Of a DNA stretch of 64,000 bases, positions 57,490 through 64,000 are shown piece after piece. Position 1 is the stretch's first letter, and the number at the start of each line of letters is the position of its first letter. The translations under genes and the position numbers were made by a program. This DNA comes from Polyangiaceae bacterium (GTDB lineage Bacteria > Myxococcota_A > Polyangia > Polyangiales > Polyangiaceae), in the NCBI GenBank assembly GCA_041389725.1, contig JAWKRG010000007.1, positions 310,001-374,000 on the forward strand, written 5' to 3'. The notes beneath the pieces are model-generated. The model was not told the origin of the DNA. It did no database searches and saw nothing but the letters and a program-made list of their open reading frames with translations.

Positions 57490-59382
57490 ATGAGCAAGAA
57501 ATCGAGCAGGGGATGGTCTGCGTGGAAGGCGGCGGCGCTGGTGATCGCGTCGAGCGCAGTCTTCGCGGCGGCGCCCGGTTGCGGCAGCGATAGCAACACT
57601 GGCGGCGGAACGCCCGGCGGAACCGGCGGCGGCTTCAACACCGGCTGTGGGAACCTGCTGAGCTGCAACGGCCAGTGCGTCGACCCGCAGAACGACCCCG
57701 CCAACTGCGGCGCATGCGGGACGGTCTGCCAGCAGGGCCAGTACTGCACCCAGGGGCAATGCGCCTCCACCTGCGGCGGTGGCACCATCGCCTGCAACGG
57801 CAAGTGCGTCGACACGGCGGTGGATCCTGCGAACTGCGGTGCGTGCGGGACGCCCTGCCAGCAAGGTGAGGTCTGCTCGCTGGGCCAGTGCGGCATCCAG
57901 TGCGCGGGCGGCACCACCAAGTGCGATTCCGACTGCGTCGACCTTCAGACGAACATCACCCACTGCGGCAGCTGCGGCAACACCTGCAAGACCGGCGAGG
58001 TTTGCGCCGCCGGCACCTGTGTGGGTCAGTGCCCGGACGGCTCGATCAACTGCGGCAATGCCTGCGTGAACCTGCTGACGGACAAGGCCAACTGCGGCGC
58101 TTGCGGCAAAGCTTGCGCGGCGGGCGAAGACTGCCTGACCGGCAAGTGCGGCGTTTGCGACAGCAACACCACGGACTGCGACAACGATGGCTGGCTCGTG
58201 GCCGACGGCGATTGCTGCGACAAGTCCGGCTTCTGCGGCGCCAACCCGGCCCTGGTGAACCCGGGCGCGTTCGAAGTGGTGGGCAACGGCATCGATGACA
58301 ACTGCAACGGGAAGATCGACCTCTTCGACAAGGAAGACACCCAGACTTGTGACGACGCCCTGACCAGCAACTCCAACGTCCCCAAGGACTACGCCAAGGC
58401 GTTGGGCATCTGCCGCGACACCGAGGAGACCCCTGCCAACAAGGCCGACAAGACCTGGGGTCTGATCACTGCGGAAATCCTGCGCGCCGACGGCACGCCC
58501 CTCGGTGACAACACCGCCAAGAGCATTCGCAAGACCTTCGGCAACTCGATCAAGAGCTTGGAAGGCTCGTCGATGGTCGTGATGTCCAGCGGCATCGCCT
58601 CGGACTCCACCCAGACCAATCCCGGTCCGAACAGTGGCGCCGGCCCAAGCGACTCCCATACCCCGTCCAGCTCCGTGAACATCGGCACGTGCTCGGATCC
58701 ACGCTGCATCAAGGACTGGTTCTCCACGGCCAACCCGCCGCTGAAGGCCGCCAACCAGCTGCCCGAGGCCCCCGGCTGCAACTCGACCTTCAGCACTCCG
58801 GGTGAGGCCAACGACTCGGTGATGATCCGCGTTCGCATGCGCGCGCCGACGAACGCCCGCGCCTTCTCCTTCAACAGCTACTTCTTCTCCACGGAGTACC
58901 CGGAGTTCGTCTGCTCCAGCTACAACGATCAGTTCGTAGCGCTGGTGGACACTCCCGGAGGCACGCCCTCCCCCATCCCGAACCCCGTGGACAAGAACCT
59001 GCTCACCTACACGGACCTCGGCACCAAGAGCAAGTGGCCGATCGGTATCAACATCGCCAAGGGGACGGGCCTGTTCGCGGTGTGTGACCCCGCGGTGTCG
59101 AACTCGGGCAGCTTCTGCTACGAGTCCAACATCAACGCGCAGTCCTGCAAGCTGGGCCCGGGCGATCTGCTCGGCACGGGCTTCGAGGCCACGACCCCCG
59201 GCGACTGCGACGTCGAAGGCGGTGGCACGTACTGGCTGACGACGGCTGGCAACGTGGTGCCCGGCGGCATCGTGGAACTCCGCATCGTGGTCTGGGACGC
59301 CGGCGACTCGATCCTCGACTCGCTGGCGCTGGTGGACGGCTTCAAGTGGCTGACCAACGCCACCCTGCCCGGCACCGGCTGA
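57490..59382 (+). CDS. secreted Cys-repeat protein with choice-of-anchor-L-like domain
   Basis: 630 residues from ATG 57490, with GGGAGG 8 nt upstream. The signal peptide ends AAAPGCG, a possible lipobox. Four repeats of about 42 residues (roughly 53-222) follow the pattern CNGxCVDxxxDPxNCGACGxxCxxGxxC. Next is a MopE-like segment with DCDNDGW and GNGIDDNCNGKIDLFD. The rest (about 290-625) matches choice-of-anchor-L-type proteins (KDYAKALGICRDTEET, LITAEILRADGTPL, SYFFSTEYPEFVCSSYNDQFVAL). Typical of Myxococcota surface proteins; function unknown. Confidence 0.85.
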   Translation: MSKKSSRGWSAWKAAALVIASSAVFAAAPGCGSDSNTGGGTPGGTGGGFNTGCGNLLSCNGQCVDPQNDPANCGACGTVCQQGQYCTQGQCASTCGGGTIACNGKCVDTAVDPANCGACGTPCQQGEVCSLGQCGIQCAGGTTKCDSDCVDLQTNITHCGSCGNTCKTGEVCAAGTCVGQCPDGSINCGNACVNLLTDKANCGACGKACAAGEDCLTGKCGVCDSNTTDCDNDGWLVADGDCCDKSGFCGANPALVNPGAFEVVGNGIDDNCNGKIDLFDKEDTQTCDDALTSNSNVPKDYAKALGICRDTEETPANKADKTWGLITAEILRADGTPLGDNTAKSIRKTFGNSIKSLEGSSMVVMSSGIASDSTQTNPGPNSGAGPSDSHTPSSSVNIGTCSDPRCIKDWFSTANPPLKAANQLPEAPGCNSTFSTPGEANDSVMIRVRMRAPTNARAFSFNSYFFSTEYPEFVCSSYNDQFVALVDTPGGTPSPIPNPVDKNLLTYTDLGTKSKWPIGINIAKGTGLFAVCDPAVSNSGSFCYESNINAQSCKLGPGDLLGTGFEATTPGDCDVEGGGTYWLTTAGNVVPGGIVELRIVVWDAGDSILDSLALVDGFKWLTNATLPGTG

Positions 59383-59399
59383 TGCGGTAACCGCAGCGC

Positions 59400-59465
59400 G
59401 TGAAGCTCCGCTTCACGTCGACGAATCCGGCGAGACCTCGCAAGAGGCCTCGCCGGTCGTCTTTT
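59400..59465 (+). terminator. intrinsic terminator after the Cys-repeat protein
   Basis: A small hairpin (GTGAAGC-3 nt-GCTTCAC, 59400-59416) is followed by a strong one: CCGGCGAG-A-CCTC, 4-nt loop, GAGG-C-CTCGCCGG (59427-59456), then TCGTCTTTT. This is the best intrinsic terminator in the window. Confidence 0.8.
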
Positions 59466-59595
59466 GTGCAGGCATTCGCGCAAACGCGAGCGTCGATATT
59501 GAGGGTTTGGGGTCTCGTCGCGCGGCAGCCCGCGCCGGCTACTCCCACCATCCGCCCCGCGCCCGCGCAAAAACACGCGGAAGAAGATGAAAGCG

Positions 59596-59778
59596 CACAG
59601 GAAGGGGCGGAAGAGCGGAAGCAAGGGGAAGGGATCTTTCCCCTACCCTTGCGTTCTTCCGCCCTTCCTGTGAATTCTTCTTCTTGTCCAAGCAGGAGCG
59701 ACAGCACAGGAAGTTCGACAGGGCGGAACATGAGAAGGGATCTTTCCCCTACCCTTGCGTTCTTCCGCCCTTCCTGTG
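59596..59778. repeat. palindromic repeat cluster, copy B (two units)
   Basis: Two imperfect palindromes, 59596-59672 and 59705-59778, each begin CACAGGAAG and end CTTCCTGTG. A 58-nt stretch is directly repeated without visible change at 59628-59685 and 59734-59791. Same GGAAG-N3 architecture as the cluster at 54981-55113. With flanks, this fills most of the 456-nt gap between the Cys-repeat gene and the serine-hydrolase gene. Confidence 0.85.
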
Positions 59779-59838
59779 AATTCTTCTTCTTCGATCCGAA
59801 ACGAGGGCGACGCTTTGGCATCCGAACGTCACGAGCAA

Positions 59839-61086
59839 GTGAAAGAGGCCCTCGTGGTCGCGGTTCTGCTGCTCGCGGCCTGCGGAAGCGACGACGACAC
59901 CAGTGGCGGCGGAGGAAAGGGCGGAGGAGGAGGAACCAGTGGCGCCAGCGGCAACGCCGGCAGCGGCGGCGGCAGCGCAGGCGCATCGGGCGGCAGCGCG
60001 GGAGGCAACACTGGCGGTGCGCCCAGCGGGGGAACGGGCGGAGCGAGTGGTGGCGCCAGCGGGAGTGCAGGCGGCGGCGGTGTACCCGGCGTCGTGCCGG
60101 GCCTCGCTTGGACGCCAAAGACCCCAACTGAAGTCGGTTTGACCGAGAGTGCACTCTCGAGCTTCAGTGCGTCGATCGGCGGACGCGGCGTCGTGGTGAA
60201 GGATGGCTACCTCGCGTACACCTGGGGCAACGCTTCTCAGAAGGGCGACATCGCCTCCGCAGCCAAACCGATCTACGGCTTCTTCCTGTTCAAGGCGGTG
60301 GAGCAGAAGTTGCTGCCGAGCATCGATGCCAAGGCGGCGCCTTTGATTCCGGGTCTGGCCGCCCTCAACCCGAGCCTGGGCAACAAGGACGCGAGCATCA
60401 GCTTTCGGCACTTCGCCACCCAGACCTCTTGCTACGGCGTGAGCGAAGATCCCGGCACTGCCTTCGACTACAACGATTGGCAGATGGCCTTGTTCTGGGA
60501 CACCTTGTTCCTGCAGGTCTGGAAGGCCACCTACGACGACGTCGACAGCAAGCTGCTGGGCCCCGAACTCTGTAGCAGGATCGATTGCCAAGATGCACCG
60601 ACCTTCCTCGCCTTCGGCAAGAACGATCGCGCCGGGCGGGTCTCGATTTCCCCGCGGGACTTTGCGCGCTTCGCGTTGCTCTACTTGCGCGGCGGCAGCT
60701 GGAACGGCACGACGCTACTGCCAGCGAGCACAATCACTGAAATCGTGACGAGTCCGCTGCCCAACTCCATTCCGCAGACGCAGGCCAAGGAAGCCCAAAT
60801 GCTCGCGGGCCAACGCAGCATCGGCTCCAACGTCAAGCCCGACAACCAGACCGACCACCTGGGCAGCTACAGCTTCATGTGGTGGATGAACGGCGTGGAT
60901 CGCAACGGCAAGCGCCTGCTGCCGAGCGCGCCCACGGACACCTACATGGCTGCCGGCCATGGCGGCAAACGCTCCGCAGTGGTCATTCCAAGCAAAGACA
61001 TGGTCGTGAGCTGGAACGACACGAACATCGACAGCTTCGACAAGGTCGACGCCGCGCTGAAGCTCCTCCTCGCCGCCGTCAAGTAG
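59839..61086 (+). CDS. serine beta-lactamase-like lipoprotein
   Basis: 415 residues from GTG 59839, chosen because it lies after the repeat DNA and places a hydrophobic segment before the lipobox LAAC. A Gly/Ser/Ala-rich linker of about 70 residues follows, a common myxobacterial feature. The catalytic domain has Ser-Ala-Ala-Lys (SAAKPIYGFF), Tyr-Asn (FDYNDWQMALF) and a late HGGKRS in the place of the KTG box, the three motifs of class C beta-lactamase/DD-peptidase-like hydrolases. Substrate unknown; not necessarily an antibiotic resistance gene. The in-frame TTG 59755 lies within the repeat. Confidence 0.85.
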   Translation: MKEALVVAVLLLAACGSDDDTSGGGGKGGGGGTSGASGNAGSGGGSAGASGGSAGGNTGGAPSGGTGGASGGASGSAGGGGVPGVVPGLAWTPKTPTEVGLTESALSSFSASIGGRGVVVKDGYLAYTWGNASQKGDIASAAKPIYGFFLFKAVEQKLLPSIDAKAAPLIPGLAALNPSLGNKDASISFRHFATQTSCYGVSEDPGTAFDYNDWQMALFWDTLFLQVWKATYDDVDSKLLGPELCSRIDCQDAPTFLAFGKNDRAGRVSISPRDFARFALLYLRGGSWNGTTLLPASTITEIVTSPLPNSIPQTQAKEAQMLAGQRSIGSNVKPDNQTDHLGSYSFMWWMNGVDRNGKRLLPSAPTDTYMAAGHGGKRSAVVIPSKDMVVSWNDTNIDSFDKVDAALKLLLAAVK

Positions 61087-61238
61087 CCGGGCGCTGCTCG
61101 ACTGTTTGGGCGTAGCACGCCTGGTGGGATTCCGAGACGTCATCGGCGTCGGAGCCGGGAGGGTGGCGGGGCAGATTGCGGTGAGCGAAGTGGAGCTCCG
61201 GGTAGACGACGCGCCCTGAAGCGTCGCATGCTCGGCGC

Positions 61239-62453
61239 GTGGCTGGGCGACTTGCATTCCGATTGATGGCGCCGCTTCTAGCGGCTCTTGCATACGGCTG
61301 CGGAGCGCCAGCCAACGTTGCGCAACCGCCTACGCAGAAAGCAGCGACGGGAGCGCTGGCGGTTTTTGCAGAAGGCCCGTGCCCGAAGCTGTCCGTGGCC
61401 GCGGCTGGTGCGCGTCGCTTCGTCGTGTTCGGAGATCACGGGCGCGAGTTCGGCGGTTGGCTACCGGGTGAAGCCGTCGCCGCGGCGCAGTCCCTGGTCG
61501 AACTGCGTGAGGGCAGCGCATTCCGGCGCCCGGAGTTGCTCGAGGGTCTGCCCCGAGACGCCCGCGGCTACGTGCGCGGCGCCATCGACCTCGGCGGCAG
61601 CGCCCACGCACCGTGGCTGGTGCGCACCGAGACGCGCTACAGCAAAGACAAGCGCGGCCCGCTCTTCGAGCACCACAGCAGCGGATATCTGTTCGATGCC
61701 GGCTGGCGACAAACCACGCAGACAGTGACGGTTCCTCCGAGCGCGCGGCGATTGCCGGAGCTGCCGACAGAAAGCGCGTGCGGCGCGGGCCTGCATTGGG
61801 TGCCCTTGACCTGGGCGCCCACGCCGAAAGGCGGTCTCGTGGTTGCCGGACGCTGCGACGACACGCGCGCCTCGAACTTGCTGCAGACGAAACTGATGGT
61901 GGCCCACGGCGCACCGCACGCGACCGCTTGGACCCTGAGCACACTGCCCGAGACCGAAGTTCTGGACGGAATCGTCAACCTGGACGTGTACGCTGCTGCC
62001 GAAAACGACGTGTACGTCAGCGCGTACGAGCCCTACAAGGAGCCCGACCAGCGCCACGCCTATCTCGCGCACTACGACGGCGAACGCTGGCGCGATCTGC
62101 CCGTAGACATTGCTGACGGCATCATGGCCGTCACCGGCGACGGCGCGGGCACCTTGTGGCTGGCCGCCGGCCGCGCCGCCTACAAACTACGCGAGCGTCG
62201 GGCCGAGCGCGTCGTGTTGCCACCGCTGCGCTTCGTAGCAGGCTCGACGCGACCCGCGCTGCACGTGCACGACGTGCACTACCTCGGCGGTGAACTGTGG
62301 ATCGAGGCCAGCTATCGCGTGGAGCTGCCGGGGCAGCGCGGCGCGCACTGGGCCAGCGCGCTATTCAGCACGCGCGCTCCCGCCGCATCCCTCTTCTGCG
62401 ACGCCCGCGAACCGGAAGAACACGCGCTCGTCGTGGGAGAAGGCGGGAAATGA
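61239..62453 (+). CDS. lipoprotein of unknown function
   Basis: 404 residues from GTG 61239, which provides two Arg before the hydrophobic core and the lipobox LAYGC; ATG 61266 would leave a very short, uncharged signal. The mature part has repeated WxxL/VYVSAYEP/TLWLAAGRAAYKL-type strands that suggest a beta-propeller-like fold (about 200-350). I do not recognise the family. No link to the flagellar genes is visible. Confidence 0.75.
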   Translation: MAGRLAFRLMAPLLAALAYGCGAPANVAQPPTQKAATGALAVFAEGPCPKLSVAAAGARRFVVFGDHGREFGGWLPGEAVAAAQSLVELREGSAFRRPELLEGLPRDARGYVRGAIDLGGSAHAPWLVRTETRYSKDKRGPLFEHHSSGYLFDAGWRQTTQTVTVPPSARRLPELPTESACGAGLHWVPLTWAPTPKGGLVVAGRCDDTRASNLLQTKLMVAHGAPHATAWTLSTLPETEVLDGIVNLDVYAAAENDVYVSAYEPYKEPDQRHAYLAHYDGERWRDLPVDIADGIMAVTGDGAGTLWLAAGRAAYKLRERRAERVVLPPLRFVAGSTRPALHVHDVHYLGGELWIEASYRVELPGQRGAHWASALFSTRAPAASLFCDAREPEEHALVVGEGGK

Positions 62454-62560
62454 CGCGGGCGATCCGACAACGCTGTCGCCCCGTGCACGACCCGACCTGC
62501 GCGGGACGCGTGCGCCGCGTCGCCGCGCGGCTAGACCCAACCCCAAAACGAGGACAGATG

Positions 62561-64000
62561 ATGAACCGGGGCCGGGCCCTGATCCGAGGGGCGCTCTTTT
62601 GCGTGACCCTGGCGGCAGTCTGCGCACCAAGCACTGCGTTCGCGCTGTTCCCGCCACGCTACGTGGTCTGCAAGGACGACACGGAGCAACGCGTGGTGCG
62701 CCAGTGCAGCCGCAAGGCCGAGCAGTGGTTGCCCTTGGCCACGAAGCGCGTTCAGCCGCTGCGTTTGCTGCCCATGGAGGTGAACGACGTCGCCGAGGTC
62801 GATAGCTTGCCCTCGCGCCGCGTGGCGCCCAGCGAGGCGCCGCCGACCCGCGTCGTGACGATCGAAGGACGCAACGACTACCGCTGCATCGGCATCCCGC
62901 GGGGCGCGGCGGGGATTCTGCGCGTGGTTTCGGCGCCGCCGGGTGCTCACTTCTTTGGTCACACCTATCCCGAGTCCTGGCGCCAGACCAACATGCGCGC
63001 GGCCGGCACTTTCGCGTTGCAGAGCGCCATCCCCGCGCTGCGGCGTGAACTGGAACGGCCAATCCCCGACAGCGCCGAGCCCTGGCGCCAGCATGAGCTG
63101 CGTCGCAACAAGCACTACGCCGCCCGTGCCCTGGCCGACCTGGGCGACCAGGCGTCGGCGCCGCTCGTGCTGGCACTGCTACGCAGCCTGGAGCGCGACG
63201 GCTTCAACTTGTGGCGCGACACTCTCGACACGCTGCCGCGCCTGTCGCCCGCCAGCGCTCAAACCTATGCGCTGGATCTGATCCGACGGGCCACGCGGGA
63301 TCCCAAGTTGCTGCAGGAAAACCCGCAACTGTTCACGGACGTCCTGCCGCTCATCGTCACGCCGAGCCCGGGCGCACGCGCCGTGATCGAAGCGGCGGCG
63401 GCCACCTGGGTCACGCCCGATGCCGCCGCCCGCGGGCGCTTCTCCGGCGCGTGTGAACTGGTCGTCGCACGCGTGCGCATGGGCGACATGACGCTAGGCG
63501 ACGAACTGCGGGCGGAGCTTGCGACGGACTTGCGCACCCAACGCGCCGTGGCCTGCTACAGCAAGTGGATGCCGGTGCTGTTTCCGGGCTCGCAGGCCAG
63601 CGAGGCACCGGTCTGGATGCACCGCCATCGCTATGAAGCGCTGCTGACGTGGCTCGCTCGTGTGCGTCGAGGCGCGCCCTCAGCGGCGGACGGCGGCGTC
63701 ATGCAGCAGCTAGTGACGTGGCTGCGGGCACGCTCACGGGAGCCCGACGTGGCCGGCGACCGGCAGGATCGGCGCTTCGTGCCGGACACGCGCGCGCGTC
63801 ATCTGGCGGCTCTTGCGGGCCTGGGCGACGCCGCGGCGCGGCGGGCGCTGAATCAGCTCATCGTCGACCCCAACGACGACGGCACCGCGCCCTGGATCGC
63901 GGCGCAGCAAGCGCTCCTGCTCGAGTTGCCGGGCGCGGCCGATCTCGCGGCGAAGCGCCTGGAACTGGGAATCACGAGGAGCACGCGCCGCTTCAACAGC
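62561..64000 (+). CDS. exported HEAT-like repeat protein, C-terminus cut off by window edge
   Basis: My translation from ATG 62561 (an adjacent ATG at 62558 is also possible) is open for 480 codons to the last base. A signal peptide has hydrophobic residues about 8-24 and ends AFA-LFP. The rest is rich in paired amphipathic helices with spacing of HEAT/PBS-lyase-type repeats, for example NKHYAARALADLGDQASAPLVLALL and later RHLAALAGLGDAAARRALNQLI. It would act outside the cytoplasm, probably as a binding scaffold. Family not identified. Confidence 0.72.
   Translation, partial: MNRGRALIRGALFCVTLAAVCAPSTAFALFPPRYVVCKDDTEQRVVRQCSRKAEQWLPLATKRVQPLRLLPMEVNDVAEVDSLPSRRVAPSEAPPTRVVTIEGRNDYRCIGIPRGAAGILRVVSAPPGAHFFGHTYPESWRQTNMRAAGTFALQSAIPALRRELERPIPDSAEPWRQHELRRNKHYAARALADLGDQASAPLVLALLRSLERDGFNLWRDTLDTLPRLSPASAQTYALDLIRRATRDPKLLQENPQLFTDVLPLIVTPSPGARAVIEAAAATWVTPDAAARGRFSGACELVVARVRMGDMTLGDELRAELATDLRTQRAVACYSKWMPVLFPGSQASEAPVWMHRHRYEALLTWLARVRRGAPSAADGGVMQQLVTWLRARSREPDVAGDRQDRRFVPDTRARHLAALAGLGDAAARRALNQLIVDPNDDGTAPWIAAQQALLLELPGAADLAAKRLELGITRSTRRFNS

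Noticed and set aside
57650..58150. Repetitive DNA that could suggest a CRISPR array or tandem element
   Set aside because: The repetition is at protein level: four Cys-rich repeats in one reading frame with diverged codons and no spacer structure.
57229..58659. 476-codon antisense ORF with Val/Ala/Gly repeats opposite the Cys-repeat protein
   Set aside because: Its repeats are the mirror of the Cys-repeat coding sequence; the plus strand has a ribosome binding site, signal peptide and known repeat family.
59839..61086. Beta-lactamase resistance gene
   Set aside because: The fold motifs are of the broad class C/DD-peptidase-like hydrolase family, and the third motif is HGG rather than KTG, so resistance cannot be claimed.

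Overview
The window is GC-rich bacterial DNA, very densely coding, and most likely from a member of the Myxococcota (Polyangia-like). The evidence is indirect: a secreted protein with four Cys-rich CNGxCVD repeats plus a choice-of-anchor-L-like domain, lipoproteins with long Gly/Ser/Ala or Asp/Ala low-complexity tails, HDOD response regulators, and abundant sigma-54-type promoters. No rRNA, tRNA, CRISPR array or insertion sequence was seen. Its main content is a nearly complete polar-type flagellar gene set, which is notable because the well-studied myxobacteria glide and have no flagella.

Layout. 1-2738: edge of an HDOD protein, a secreted alpha/beta-hydrolase-like protein, a mini rod-type protein and one doubtful ORF. 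2952-24206 (minus): one long run of flagellar genes, transcribed flgB-flgC-fliE-fliF-fliG-fliH-fliI-fliJ-fliK-flgD-flgE-fliL-fliM-fliN-fliO-fliP-fliQ-fliR-flhB-(response regulator-HDOD), then flhA-flhF-fliA-(soluble histidine kinase)-fliW. 24628-26773 (plus): a sigma-54 activator with no receiver domain, followed by an outer-membrane protein and an Asp-rich lipoprotein. 26816-33825 (plus): flgG-flgA-flgH-flgI-flgJ(N)-flgM-flgN-flgK-flgL-csrA. 33967-41090: a Maf-type flagellin glycosyltransferase, two flagellins, fliD, fliS and a methyltransferase-TPR protein. 41302: OmpR-like response regulator. 42118-45679 (minus): a non-flagellar four-gene island (MIF-like tautomerase, TusA-like/diiron oxygenase fusion, PhnD-like binding protein without signal peptide, acyl-CoA dehydrogenase-like flavoprotein) with a palindromic operator just upstream. 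45938-54584 (minus): motB, motA, a nonulosonic-acid (sialic/legionaminic/KDN-like) pathway, and a FlgJ-C-like glucosaminidase. 55326-57313: a second response regulator-HDOD with flgF. 57490-64000: envelope lipoproteins and secreted proteins, with a palindromic repeat family shared with 54981-55113.

How it fits together. The activator plus sigma-54 probably drives the structural operons. I find -24/-12 elements before flgB, flhA, flgG, csrA, the glucosaminidase operon, the flgF operon, the outer-membrane protein and the activator itself. In six strong cases the element lies only 13-16 nt from the start codon, which predicts leaderless or near-leaderless mRNAs. FliA and FlgM form the late sigma-28 switch. 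FliW and CsrA form the post-transcriptional switch on flagellin, and the second flagellin gene has a GGA-loop hairpin over its ribosome binding site. The NeuB/NeuA locus and the Maf protein predict nonulosonate-glycosylated flagellin. FlhG and all chemotaxis genes are absent from the window.

Limits: everything was read by eye from sequence. Family assignments rest on recognised motifs; no database search was run. Promoter and hairpin calls are pattern matches.
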